A stretch of 64,000 nucleotides of DNA from Thiorhodovibrio litoralis (GTDB taxonomy: Bacteria; Pseudomonadota; Gammaproteobacteria; Chromatiales; Chromatiaceae), in NCBI RefSeq assembly GCF_033954455.1, contig NZ_CP121473.1, positions 372,001 through 436,000 of the forward strand, read 5' to 3'. Each line of letters opens with the position of its first letter. Position 1 is the first letter of the stretch. The translations under genes and the position numbers were made by a program. The notes beneath the pieces were generated by a model that worked only from the letters and a program-made list of their open reading frames with translations, did not search any database and was not told the origin of the DNA. Positions 1-8,809 of the stretch are shown here, piece by piece.

Positions 1-1349
1 ATACCTATCTTGCGCCCTTCGTGCGGGTGGACCAGCTTGACTACAGCCGTGTGCGCCAGTACATCCAGGAGCTGATCTACAACCTGAATGTTCCCTCGCG
101 CTGGGGTACTCAGACACCCTTCACCAATCTCACCTTCGACTGGGTCTGCCCGGAAGATTTGCGCGACCAGGTGCCCCTGATTGGCGGCGTCGAGCAGTCT
201 TTCACCTATGGTGAACTGCAAGCCGAGATGGACATGATCAACCGCGCTTACATCGAGGTGATGACCGCGGGCGATGCGAAGGGCCGAATTTTTACCTTCC
301 CGATTCCGACCTACAACATCACGCCGGATTTTATCTGGGACAGCGAGAATGCCGAGCGGCTGTTTGAGATGACAGCCAAGTACGGGCTGCCCTACTTCCA
401 GAACTTTATCAACTCCGAGCTCACCCCCAACATGGTGCGTTCCATGTGCTGCCGGCTGCAGCTCGACCTGCGCGAGCTGCTCAAGCGCGGCAACGGGCTG
501 TTCGGCTCGGCCGAGCAGACCGGGTCGCTCGGGGTGGTCACCATCAACTGCGCGCGCCTAGGTTATCTGAGCAAGGGCAACGAAGACGATCTGTTCGGGC
601 GCCTGGACCACCTGCTGCAGCTAGCGCGTCATAGCCTTGAGCTCAAGCGAAAGGTTATCCAGCGCCATCTCGATGCCGGGCTCTTCCCTTATTCAAAGCG
701 CTACCTGGGCACTCTGCGCAATCATTTCTCGACCATCGGCGTGAATGGCTTAAACGAGATGATCCGCAACTTCACTGCCGACTCGCAGGACATCACGAGC
801 GAGTGGGGCCGCGAGTTTGCCAGCCGTTTTCTCGATCATGTGCGCGAGCGCATGGTGACCTTTCAGGAAGAAACCGGCCATATGTATAACCTAGAGGCGA
901 CACCGGCCGAGGGCACGACCTATCGCTTCGCGCGCGAGGACAAGAAACGCTACCCGGACATCCTGCAGGCCGGCAGCGAGGAGTCGCCCTACTACACCAA
1001 CTCCTCACAACTCCCGGCCGGCTTCACTGACGATCCCTTCGAGGCCCTGGCCCTGCAAGAGGGTCTGCAATCCAAATACACCGGCGGCACCGTGCTGCAT
1101 CTCTATATGAGCGAGAAGATCAGCTCCACCGACGCTTGCAAGCGATTGGTAAAGCGAGCACTTGAGAACTTCCGCCTCCCTTATGTCACGGTGACGCCGG
1201 TTTTTTCTATCTGCCCGCATCACGGTTATATCGCCGGCGAGCATGAGTTCTGCCCCAAGTGCGATCAGGAGTTGATCGCGCGTAAGCGCGCTGAGGCCCA
1301 GGGCGCAGAGCTTGCCAGCACCGGCGGAACGCCGGCGCTAACGCACTAA
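1..1349 (+). CDS. nrdD: Anaerobic ribonucleoside-triphosphate reductase NrdD, C-terminal part (5' end outside window)
   Basis: Catalytic subunit of class III ribonucleotide reductase, which makes dNTPs without oxygen in the cytoplasm. The frame is open to the left edge (codons from base 3 read TYLAPFV), so the N-terminus is missing; a GTG at 21 is internal. About 449 residues are seen. Family-like features are NVPSRWGTQTPFTNLTFDW near the start and a zinc-site-like tail (CPHHGY, then CPKC). The protein stops about 30 residues after CPKC, without the RVxGY glycyl-radical motif that normally ends NrdD. That motif lies in the next gene. NrdG follows at 1659, so the three genes look like one operon. 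Identification is firm; the split is discussed in findings. Confidence 0.93.
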   Translation, partial: TYLAPFVRVDQLDYSRVRQYIQELIYNLNVPSRWGTQTPFTNLTFDWVCPEDLRDQVPLIGGVEQSFTYGELQAEMDMINRAYIEVMTAGDAKGRIFTFPIPTYNITPDFIWDSENAERLFEMTAKYGLPYFQNFINSELTPNMVRSMCCRLQLDLRELLKRGNGLFGSAEQTGSLGVVTINCARLGYLSKGNEDDLFGRLDHLLQLARHSLELKRKVIQRHLDAGLFPYSKRYLGTLRNHFSTIGVNGLNEMIRNFTADSQDITSEWGREFASRFLDHVRERMVTFQEETGHMYNLEATPAEGTTYRFAREDKKRYPDILQAGSEESPYYTNSSQLPAGFTDDPFEALALQEGLQSKYTGGTVLHLYMSEKISSTDACKRLVKRALENFRLPYVTVTPVFSICPHHGYIAGEHEFCPKCDQELIARKRAEAQGAELASTGGTPALTH

Positions 1350-1396
1350 TCAATTGTTGTAAAAGACATCCTTCGCCCCTTAATCGGAGACATCTC

Positions 1397-1627
1397 ATGC
1401 TGACCGACGACAACATCGAAATCCGCGACGAAGAACGCACCCGCTGCGAGGTCTGGACCCGGGTGATGGGATATCACCGTCCGGTTTCAGCCTTCAACGC
1501 CGGCAAGCAGTCCGAGCATCGCGATCGCGTCATGTTCTGCGAAACACCGCAGGGCCAGGGGGAACGGTCAAACGCGCACGCGGGCCAATCCGCATTCGAA
1601 GAAGAGCGCCATCTCCAGGCGGCCTGA
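1397..1627 (+). CDS. Separate glycyl-radical domain of anaerobic ribonucleotide reductase
   Basis: 76 residues. Residues 12-47 match the C-terminal glycyl-radical segment of NrdD: EVWTRVMGYHRPVSAFN followed by GKQSEH. Gly25 is the expected radical glycine. The ATG at 1397 has GGAG about 6 bases upstream. The gene lies 47 bases after the nrdD stop, in another frame. It may dock on the truncated NrdD and be activated by NrdG. The last ~27 residues are low-complexity and not family-like. Alternatives are a frameshift in nrdD or a sequencing error. Its own ribosome-binding site and the clean nrdD stop after a natural zinc-site tail argue for a true separate gene. Confidence 0.75.
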   Translation: MLTDDNIEIRDEERTRCEVWTRVMGYHRPVSAFNAGKQSEHRDRVMFCETPQGQGERSNAHAGQSAFEEERHLQAA

Positions 1628-1658
1628 TTCGCCTTTACTCGCAACTTACGAAGCTGCC

Positions 1659-2486
1659 ATGTCCGACGCTGTTCAAACCGTTGAGCCAAGGCTGACCTTA
1701 GGCTGTGCGCCAGAGGTCGGTTGTCAGACCACGGCTGCGGAAATGCGCGAGCGATCCAATCTTGAGCAAGCTACCACGGACTTAGCTTCCGCACCGGATG
1801 CAGCAGAGGCACTGCGCCTTGGGGGCCTGACCGCGATGACCACCGGCGATTATCCCGGCGAGTTGGCGGCGACTCTCTTCTGTCATGGCTGCCCGTGGCG
1901 CTGCCCCTATTGCCACAATGCGCATCTGCTCGATGCTGGCCAGGCGCCAGCGCTCGACTGGGCAGAGGCGCGGGAGTTTCTTGCCCGACGTCAGGGGCTG
2001 CTCGATGCCGTGGTTTTCAGCGGTGGGGAGCCGACAGCGCAAGCTGCCTTGCCTGCCGCCATGGCCGAGGCTCGCGCGCTTGGCTTCAAGATCGGACTGC
2101 ATACTGGCGGCCCCTTTCCAAGACGACTCACCCGAATCTTGCCACTGGTTGACTGGATCGGGCTCGATATCAAAGCACTGCCCGCGGACTATCCGCTGAT
2201 CACCGGCGTGCCCGGCTCCGGAGAGCAGGCCTGGGAGAGCCTTCAGCTCGTGCTCGATTCTGGCGTTGATCTGGAAGTGCGCACCACCCTGATGCCGGGA
2301 TTCGACCACCCTGAGTATCTCGCGCCACTGATGCAGCAGCTTGCCGACGCCGGCGTGGCCCGCTACGTCCTGCAGCAATGTCGCCCCCACTCCCTGCTCG
2401 ACCCCGAGTTGCGCGCCCGGCTGCCGCTTGCGATTGATCTTCCGCAGAATATCCCCTTCGCGCATTTCAGCCTGCGCCAGGATTGA
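1659..2486 (+). CDS. nrdG: Anaerobic ribonucleotide reductase activating protein NrdG (radical SAM)
   Basis: Radical SAM enzyme that uses a 4Fe-4S cluster and S-adenosylmethionine to install the glycyl radical on class III reductase. 275 residues. The cluster motif is C78-x3-C82-x2-C85 (CPWRCPYC), and FSGGEPTAQ is the usual GGE motif. The first ~50 residues (to about LRLGGLTAMTT) extend beyond the conserved core, so an internal start cannot be excluded. It closely follows nrdD and the small glycyl-radical gene, fitting a single operon for anaerobic dNTP synthesis. Fermenters often have a NrdG of ~150-200 residues; this longer form resembles the pyruvate-formate-lyase-activase-like NrdG of pseudomonads. 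Confidence 0.93.
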   Translation: MSDAVQTVEPRLTLGCAPEVGCQTTAAEMRERSNLEQATTDLASAPDAAEALRLGGLTAMTTGDYPGELAATLFCHGCPWRCPYCHNAHLLDAGQAPALDWAEAREFLARRQGLLDAVVFSGGEPTAQAALPAAMAEARALGFKIGLHTGGPFPRRLTRILPLVDWIGLDIKALPADYPLITGVPGSGEQAWESLQLVLDSGVDLEVRTTLMPGFDHPEYLAPLMQQLADAGVARYVLQQCRPHSLLDPELRARLPLAIDLPQNIPFAHFSLRQD

Positions 2487-2723
2487 ATCTCGCGACCGGG
2501 CGCAGCCAGACTCAGCAGGAGGCTGGGGAATAAACCTCCGATTGGCGAAAATCTCCCGCAGCCAATCGATCCGGTATCCTTAAAACGCAGTATCTCCGCG
2601 CTGGCCCAGCCGCTCTTTTCGCAATAATTGCGCTTGCGAGCTGATGGCAACCGGTTATGCTTGGCAGTGCCCGCGCAACGCTCGGGCGCTCACCCTATCA
2701 AGCATCTGCCGGAGATCCTGCCT

Positions 2724-3716
2724 ATGGCTATTACCGCCTTTATTTTCGGGCTGCTGATTTATATCGGCTTTCGCGTATTTTCCGGTTCGCTCTATACGGT
2801 CAAACCCAATGAGCGCGCCGTGCTTACCTCTTTTGGTCGCGCCCAGCGCATCGGTGACAGCTTTGTCACTGACGACAGCTTGAACGACGAGGAAAGGCAG
2901 CGTTATCAGTTCCCGATGCTGCGCACCATCGGCCCTGGCGGACCATATTTTAAATGGCCCTGGCAACAGGTGCACAAGGTAGACGTTGCCACCCAAGCCT
3001 TGGACCTGACCTGGGACCCGACCAAGCGCCAATCGACCATTGAGGCTGTCACTAAGGATAACCTGACCACCGGCGTGAATGGCCAGATACGCTTTCGCGC
3101 CTCGGAGAGCAACCTCTACGCTTACCTTTTTGGTATCGACAGCCCGCTTGAGCATGTGATGGGCTATTTCGTCTCGGTGCTGCGCGAGCGGATTGCCAAT
3201 TTTGTCGATCCGAAGGGCCAGAGTCTGGTTGGGGACAGCGAAATGCAGGGTGATGAAGGCACTGGCCCGGCAGTCGATCTGTCCGAAGGGGTGTCGATCA
3301 ACGACTTGCGCAAAAATCTGCCGCTGCTGAATGACTACATGGAGCAGCAGTGCCGCTCGACCGGCACGCGTTATGGCATCGAGCTCGATGCTGCGCTCAT
3401 TACTCAGATCGACCCGCCGACCGAGGTTGACCGCGCGCTCTCAGCGATTAACTCCACCCGCAATCAGGTCGCGGCGGATATCAGCACCGCACGCGCCGAT
3501 GCCGAGCAGCAGATCACCATGAGCAAGCGTGCGGTGGAGATCGCCAGCAACAACGCCCAAGCTGAGGTGGCGCCGCTGCGCGAGCTTGGTGAGACCTTGT
3601 CCAAGATCAAGGGGACGGGTGGCCGCGAGGCCTTGCGCGCCTACCTGCGCAACATGCGCATTCCGCTGCTGAAGCAGGCGCGGCGCATCGTGCAAGTCAC
3701 CGCCCCGAGCCGCTGA
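2724..3716 (+). CDS. SPFH/band 7 domain membrane protein
   Basis: 330 residues. An N-terminal membrane segment (about residues 1-20, AITAFIFGLLIYIGF) is followed by a band 7 start (VKPNERAVLTSFGRA). The C-terminal half is helical and charged (NQVAADISTARADAEQQI), as in stomatin/prohibitin/HflK-like scaffolds that form membrane microdomains. I chose ATG 2724 because the hydrophobic anchor begins there and GGAG lies 10 bases upstream; the frame is open further upstream. It is followed after 14 bases by a second SPFH gene, so the two probably form a hetero-oligomer like HflK/HflC. No specific substrate can be inferred. Confidence 0.8.
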   Translation: MAITAFIFGLLIYIGFRVFSGSLYTVKPNERAVLTSFGRAQRIGDSFVTDDSLNDEERQRYQFPMLRTIGPGGPYFKWPWQQVHKVDVATQALDLTWDPTKRQSTIEAVTKDNLTTGVNGQIRFRASESNLYAYLFGIDSPLEHVMGYFVSVLRERIANFVDPKGQSLVGDSEMQGDEGTGPAVDLSEGVSINDLRKNLPLLNDYMEQQCRSTGTRYGIELDAALITQIDPPTEVDRALSAINSTRNQVAADISTARADAEQQITMSKRAVEIASNNAQAEVAPLRELGETLSKIKGTGGREALRAYLRNMRIPLLKQARRIVQVTAPSR

Positions 3717-3730
3717 AGGAGGACATCATT

Positions 3731-4663
3731 ATGTTTATCGATCAAGGTTTCGGCGCGGCTATCGCGTTCTTTTTTGGTCTTATTTTTATTCCAGTGTTCC
3801 TCGGGCTGTCGCGTTCCTTCGGGCTCTATGCGGTAGTGCGCGAGCGTGAGGCACAGGTGTTCACGCTCTTCGGACGGGTGATTGGCACCCTGGACGAGTC
3901 TGGCCTGCGTTATCCGGTCAGTCATTTCGGACTGAAGGCCTTGCTGGTGCCATTCTTCGGCAAACGCTACCTGGTCAGCACCGCGCTGAAGCAGTATTAC
4001 CTGCGCGATCAGATGGTCAACTCAGAGGAGGGCACGCCCATGGGCGTGGGCATCTGGTATGAGATGCAGGTCAGCAACCCGGTGTCCTATCTGTTCGTCA
4101 ACGCCAATCCCGAGGGCTCTCTGCAGGCGAATGTCGCCAGCTCGACCATCTCGACCCTAAGCAATCTTGAGATGGACAAGATGCTCGAGGATCGCCATCA
4201 GCTCAGTCGCAAGGTGCGCGCGACCGTGTCCCCGCTGTCGGAGAAATGGGGTTACAAGCTGGGCTCGGTCTATATTCGTAAGGTCGCCTTCACCGACCGG
4301 CAGATGGTGGACAACATCACCGAGAAAGTCGTCAAACGCCTGGTGCAGGTCACCAGCGCGATGAAGCAGGACGGCGAGAACCGCGTTGGTTTGATCAAAA
4401 GCCAGACCGCCTACAAGGTGTCGCAGAAAATGGCCGAGGCCGCCGCGACCCGCCCAGCAGTGGTGGGTGCCGCGCTCAACGATCTCGCCGGCAAGGACCC
4501 GGAAGTGCTGGCCGCCGTGCTGGATGTGATGGAAACGGACCAGTTGATCGCATCCAACGCCGAGGTCGACGTGCTGCCGGCTGACGCGCAGATGCTGGTT
4601 GAGCTGGGCGGTGCCTCGGGACGCCCGGCGCCGATGGCACTCGACAGCGACGCCTTTGCCTGA
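3731..4663 (+). CDS. SPFH/band 7 domain membrane protein, second of tandem pair
   Basis: 310 residues. A strong membrane anchor sits at residues 7-27 (FGAAIAFFFGLIFIPVFLGL), then a band 7-like domain (VREREAQVFTLFGRV) and a helical tail rich in Ala and Lys. A good ribosome-binding site (GAAGGAGG) lies 8 bases before the ATG. It differs from the upstream SPFH protein in sequence, so this is not a recent duplication. The tight spacing suggests co-translation and a joint complex in the inner membrane. The partner substrate is unknown. Confidence 0.8.
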   Translation: MFIDQGFGAAIAFFFGLIFIPVFLGLSRSFGLYAVVREREAQVFTLFGRVIGTLDESGLRYPVSHFGLKALLVPFFGKRYLVSTALKQYYLRDQMVNSEEGTPMGVGIWYEMQVSNPVSYLFVNANPEGSLQANVASSTISTLSNLEMDKMLEDRHQLSRKVRATVSPLSEKWGYKLGSVYIRKVAFTDRQMVDNITEKVVKRLVQVTSAMKQDGENRVGLIKSQTAYKVSQKMAEAAATRPAVVGAALNDLAGKDPEVLAAVLDVMETDQLIASNAEVDVLPADAQMLVELGGASGRPAPMALDSDAFA

Positions 4664-4859
4664 AATCTGCTGCGCCGCTGATCTGGCGCGCTGCTAATGT
4701 GGTGCGGCAGGCACACCCACGGTCAGAAGCCGAAGCCTCTGGCCGCGGGGCTTATCGTTCACAGCCCTGACCAAGCTGGGGATTGATCAACCCTGTGCTT
4801 CGGTGTGTTCCACCAGAGGGTCAGCAAAGTCCTTTGGAAAAGCGCGATAAGTCAATTGC

Positions 4860-4888
4860 TTGTTGCGTTTGCCTAAAAAATCTATAAA
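4860..4888 (+). promoter_or_regulatory. Candidate sigma-70 type promoter for the serine hydrolase gene
   Basis: TTGTTG at 4860-4865 and TATAAA at 4883-4888 are separated by 17 bases, in an AT-rich patch inside the 318-base gap between the SPFH pair and the serine hydrolase gene at 4982. The spacing is ideal and the -10 box is good. The leader would be about 85 bases. Nothing else was recognised in this gap. Confidence 0.45.
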
Positions 4889-4981
4889 ATTACCCGGGCA
4901 AGCGCCTTGCTTTCCTGTTGTTTTCAATTATGCTTTACGGCATCATTCCCTTGTTTCCCCTGCCTGGGAGCGGATCATGCC

Positions 4982-5938
4982 ATGAACAAGCTCTACGACC
5001 CTTCTGCCACAGCAGCCCTTTCCAGTGTTGACGCAGACGGGCTGTCTTCGCGCCGCGACTTTCTACGCCAGCTCGCTTTTGCCGGCGGCGGTCTGCTGCT
5101 CGGCGGTGCACCAAGCCTGCTTGCGGCGGCGCCCAGTTCATTGCAAACCCAGGTCTCGGCGCTGGTCAAGCGCATGCGTGCCGAGGGGCGCATTTCCTCC
5201 CGCGAGCGCACATCCTGGTCAATCTACGATTTCTCTGCGCGGCAGAAACTGGTCGCCATCAATGAGGACATCCCGCGTCAGGCGGCGAGCATGATCAAGC
5301 CGTTCGTGGCCCAGGCGTTTTTCTACTCCGCCGACAGGCGCGGCTCCGGGCTCACGTTTTCAAGCTCGGTGCGCGATATCATGGAACGCAGCATTCGCCG
5401 CAGCAGCAACACGGCCACCAATGAGCTCATGCAGATGGTCAGCCGCGCCAACGGCAATCATGGCCCGGGGGATGTCGAGCGGGTGCTGAAAACCTATGCG
5501 CCGGGTGTTTTCCGTGAGACAAGCGTGGTCGAGTATATTCCGGCCGGCGGGCGCACCTACCGCAATATGGCCTCGGCGCATGATTACAGCCGCTTCCTGT
5601 TCGCGCTCTGGCAAAACCGCCTGCCGCACTCCCAGGAGTTGCGCGAGATCATGGGCTTGCCCAATCACGACCGCATTGCCCGCGGGGTGAGCAGCATCCC
5701 CGCAAATGTGCGTGTCTACGACAAGACCGGCTCGACCGCGCGTCTGTGCGGCAACATGGGCATCATCGAGTGTCGGGACAGCCGCGGGCGCCCGCGACCC
5801 TATACCTTCATCGGCATTATCGAGCGCGACAGCCGCACCGAGTCCTACACCAGCTGGATTACGGCACGCAGCAATGCGCTGCGATCAGTCTCCAACCTGG
5901 TTTATCTTTACATGAAAGATCAGCACCGTTTGGTGTGA
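4982..5938 (+). CDS. Tat-exported class A beta-lactamase-like serine hydrolase
   Basis: 318 residues. A twin-arginine signal (SRRDFLRQLAFAGGGLLLGG, about residues 23-42) is followed by a penicillin-binding/class A beta-lactamase fold: S103-M-I-K106 as the SxxK nucleophile motif, SSN near 141-143 in place of SDN, and K248-T-G as the KTG motif. It should act on peptidoglycan or a related acyl substrate in the periplasm; beta-lactam hydrolysis is only a possibility. I chose ATG 4982 because the Tat signal sits near its N-terminus; an upstream ATG at 4907 would add 25 Cys-rich residues. It stands alone behind its own likely promoter. Confidence 0.8.
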   Translation: MNKLYDPSATAALSSVDADGLSSRRDFLRQLAFAGGGLLLGGAPSLLAAAPSSLQTQVSALVKRMRAEGRISSRERTSWSIYDFSARQKLVAINEDIPRQAASMIKPFVAQAFFYSADRRGSGLTFSSSVRDIMERSIRRSSNTATNELMQMVSRANGNHGPGDVERVLKTYAPGVFRETSVVEYIPAGGRTYRNMASAHDYSRFLFALWQNRLPHSQELREIMGLPNHDRIARGVSSIPANVRVYDKTGSTARLCGNMGIIECRDSRGRPRPYTFIGIIERDSRTESYTSWITARSNALRSVSNLVYLYMKDQHRLV

Positions 5939-6444
5939 ATCCTCCAGGGCTGATGGTCCCAGCGGCCAGTCAGCCTTTCGCCTGCTCCTGGCGCGAGTCC
6001 CGGCACGCGCGTGAGTCCTCGACGGCGAGCGCGCTTGCAGTCCTGACACTTGTCTCCCTGCAAAAGCGTCTCCAAGCCATTCCAATCCCAGACGACGACC
6101 GCCGTGCGCCGGCTCTCACCTGCTGCATTGATCCGCGTGGACAGCCTCGCTCACGCAATCGCGTTGCCTTAGCAGGGCAATTGCCGGACGGGTCCGCAGC
6201 CCTCGCCGCTTGGCAAAAAGCCTTCGATCCATTAGCATCCGTCAATGACATCGTAATAAATCGAGGCTAGGAGCAGCGCGACCCGGCCCAAATGGCGACT
6301 CACCACCTCGCCGCCGTCCATTGTAATGGATTGATTGCTCGCTGGTCGGCCATGTCCACGGCGTCAGTTGTGTCGCCCTGCCTTGGTTTTTGCGCATCAC
6401 GACGATCATCAGGCTCTGTTGTCAGTTTGTAAGCGAGGTTTCGC
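5939..6444. other. Intergenic stretch, no gene recognised
   Basis: 506 bases between the serine hydrolase and the NapC-type cytochrome. Open frames here have no recognisable protein character. The only structure seen is a short hairpin (TCCAT-tgta-ATGGA) near 6320-6333. The ribosome-binding site of the next gene (GCGAGGTTTCGC before ATG 6445) is at the right end. It may hold the promoter for the cytochrome genes, but I could not place one. Confidence 0.5.
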
Positions 6445-6996
6445 ATGCCTGTTCTCAAGGGTTCTTCCCTCCGTCTTATTCTTGTGCTCGCCGCTCTCTT
6501 TGTAGCCGGTATCGGGTTCGCGGGCGTCTTTAACGCCACGCTGAGCGCCACCAACGAGATGGAGTTCTGCGTCTCGTGCCACACCATGGAGACCAACTAC
6601 AAGGAATATCAGGAGAGTATGCACTTCAAGAACCAATCGGGCGTGCAAGCAACCTGCTCCGATTGCCATGTGCCCAAGCCCTTTTTGCCCAAGATCGCCA
6701 CCAAGGTGATCGCGGCCAAGGATGTGTACCACGAAATCATGGGCACCATTGATACTCCGGAAAAATTCGAGGAGCATCGTTGGGCCATGGCCTCGCGGGT
6801 GTGGCAGAAGATGGAGCGCAGCGACTCACGCGAGTGCCGCAGCTGTCACGAATTCAAGAACATGGACCTGTCCGAGCAAGGCCGTTCTGCACGCAGCCGC
6901 CATTCCCGCGCCGAGGACAAGGGCCAGACCTGCATCGACTGCCACAAGGCTGTCGTGCATGAGATGCCAAGCGAGCCGGAGGATGACGATGCCTAG
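6445..6996 (+). CDS. NapC/NirT-family tetraheme c-type cytochrome
   Basis: 183 residues. An N-terminal membrane anchor (about residues 8-30, LRLILVLAALFVAGIGF) is followed by four CxxCH heme sites: CVSCH, CSDCH, CRSCH and CIDCH. This is the size and layout of NapC/NirT quinol dehydrogenases, which pass electrons from membrane quinol to periplasmic redox partners. Its terminal reductase is not adjacent. The next gene overlaps it by 8 bases and encodes an exported ankyrin protein; fccAB follows. It might exchange electrons with the sulfide dehydrogenase or another periplasmic cytochrome, which is inference from position only. Confidence 0.9.
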   Translation: MPVLKGSSLRLILVLAALFVAGIGFAGVFNATLSATNEMEFCVSCHTMETNYKEYQESMHFKNQSGVQATCSDCHVPKPFLPKIATKVIAAKDVYHEIMGTIDTPEKFEEHRWAMASRVWQKMERSDSRECRSCHEFKNMDLSEQGRSARSRHSRAEDKGQTCIDCHKAVVHEMPSEPEDDDA

Positions 6997-7987
6997 TGAC
7001 TCGCGCCTGGCGCGCGCGCAGGCGGCGACCCGCCCCCGCCCCCGCCTTGTGAGCCTGTCTGTTTCTCTGCTTGTGGCGCTGGGGCTCATCACCACCACCG
7101 CGCTGGCGGATAACCCCGAACTCGACCGCGAACTGCGCCTGTCGGCCATGATCGGCGACAGCGAGTCCATCTCCGGGCTCATTGATCAGGGCGCCAGCGT
7201 CAACGCCGCCAATGAGTTTGGCAAGACCGCCTTGATGATGGCGGTTGAAAGTGACAGCATGGGGGCGGTTGCCACCTTGCTGAATCGTGGCGCTGACGTG
7301 AATGGTCGGACTGTCGCGGGCTGCAGCGCGCTGACCTTCGCCGCCGAGAACGGCCACATAGGTATCTCTGCGCTGCTGCTTGAGCGCGGCGCGCATGTCC
7401 ACGACCGCACCCGGTCGGGCTGGGATTCGCTGATGATCGCCAGCCGCTATGGCATCTCCGAGATGGTGCGGCAGTTGCTGTTTCGAGGAGCCGATCCGCG
7501 CGCGGCCGACAAGGACGGACGCACCGCGCTGATGAACGCGGTCGCCGCCGGTTTTCCTGAGACCGCGCAGCTGCTACTCCAGGCCGGGGCGGATATCAAC
7601 GGCCGCGACAACGAGGGCGACACCCCGCTGATCATCGCTGCCGACAACGGCCATCAACCGGTCGTCGGGCTGCTGCTTGGCGCTGGCGCCAATGTTAATG
7701 CGCGCGATGAGTTGGGGATGAGCGCGCTGTCATGGGCGGTTGCCGACGGATACCCGGAGATTACGCGCATGCTGCTTGGCGCCGGAGCTGACCCGAATGT
7801 CGCCGATGTCGATGGTCTCACCCCGCTGATGCTGGCTGCCAGCCAGGGCGATTCCAATCTGCTCCGGCTGCTGCTCGCGCATGGCGCGAACCCCGCCTTA
7901 ACCGACGCCGACGGCCAGACGGCGGCCGACCTCGCCCGCAGCGGCGGGCATCAGGCTGCCGCCAGCATACTCAGCAATGACAACTAA
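6989..7987 (+). CDS. Exported ankyrin-repeat protein
   Basis: 332 residues. A basic N-terminus and a hydrophobic segment ending near ALA-DN (about residues 21-40) look like a signal peptide, so it should be periplasmic. The rest is eight to nine ankyrin repeats of ~33 residues (units such as GKTALMMAVES and GADVNGRT). The ATG at 6989 overlaps the cytochrome stop by 8 bases, indicating translational coupling. Periplasmic ankyrin proteins are protein-binding scaffolds; in Pseudomonas one (AnkB) is needed for catalase activity. Here it may help assemble or protect the neighbouring cytochromes, an inference from context. Confidence 0.88.
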   Translation: MPSDSRLARAQAATRPRPRLVSLSVSLLVALGLITTTALADNPELDRELRLSAMIGDSESISGLIDQGASVNAANEFGKTALMMAVESDSMGAVATLLNRGADVNGRTVAGCSALTFAAENGHIGISALLLERGAHVHDRTRSGWDSLMIASRYGISEMVRQLLFRGADPRAADKDGRTALMNAVAAGFPETAQLLLQAGADINGRDNEGDTPLIIAADNGHQPVVGLLLGAGANVNARDELGMSALSWAVADGYPEITRMLLGAGADPNVADVDGLTPLMLAASQGDSNLLRLLLAHGANPALTDADGQTAADLARSGGHQAAASILSNDN

Positions 7988-8181
7988 CACTTGCACGCCT
8001 CGCGGCGTTTGCCTCATCACCAGACCCGGCGCCAACCGCGTCGAACCCAATCGCATGGAAGCCCCCGCGCACTAGCGCACAACGGAGCTGTGCCAACCCC
8101 AGTCGCCCAGTCTGCAATGGTATTCACGCCATCGGCTCGGGCCACGCTGTATTTCCCTAGAAAAAGTCAGGAGGAGGAATG

Positions 8182-8787
8182 ATGACCAAGCAACCCCCAA
8201 CCCGCGCTCTGATCGGCGCAGCCCTTGCACTCGGGCTCGGCTCGGGCGCGGCCCTGGCCGAGACCGCCACCAGCGACATGCTCGCTAACACCTGTGCCGG
8301 CTGTCATGGCACCTATGGCAACAGTCAAGGCCCCGCAACGCCAACCATCGCTGCGATGGACCCGATCGTCTTCGTCGAGACCATGCAGTACTTCCGTGAT
8401 GACGAGACCTACTCGACCATCATGGGCCGTATCGCACGCGGCTACACCGATGAAGAACTCGAGAAGATGGCGGAGTACTTCCACAAGCAGGAGTATGCGG
8501 CAGCCAAGCAGGATTTCGACCAGGCGCTGGTCGAGCAAGGCGGCGAGCTGCATGAAAAGTACTGCGAGAAGTGCCACATCGAAGGCGGCAAGCCGGTCCC
8601 CGAGGAAGAGGACTATTACATTCTGGCCGGTCAATGGACACCCTATCTGAAGTACGCCATGACCGATTTCCGCGACGAGCGTCGCGAGATCCCCAAGAAG
8701 ATGAAAAGCAAGCTTGAGTCCATGCTCGAGTCCGACGGTGAAGATAGCCTCGCCGCCCTCTGGGCCTACTACGCGAGCCAGCAATAA
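8182..8787 (+). CDS. fccA: Flavocytochrome c sulfide dehydrogenase, diheme cytochrome subunit
   Basis: 201 residues. Signal peptide to about AALA26, then two class I-type cytochrome domains with heme sites C38-AG-C41-H42 and C128-EK-C131-H132. It is the electron-accepting subunit of periplasmic sulfide dehydrogenase. It receives electrons from the FAD of FccB and passes them to soluble cytochrome. ATG 8182 is preferred over 8179 because AGGAGG at 8172-8177 is then 4 bases away. fccB follows after 22 bases with its own strong ribosome-binding site. A long acidic/charged C-terminal helix region (about 150-190) is visible. Confidence 0.93.
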   Translation: MTKQPPTRALIGAALALGLGSGAALAETATSDMLANTCAGCHGTYGNSQGPATPTIAAMDPIVFVETMQYFRDDETYSTIMGRIARGYTDEELEKMAEYFHKQEYAAAKQDFDQALVEQGGELHEKYCEKCHIEGGKPVPEEEDYYILAGQWTPYLKYAMTDFRDERREIPKKMKSKLESMLESDGEDSLAALWAYYASQQ

Positions 8788-8809
8788 GCATCCAGGAGGA
8801 GAACAGGAC

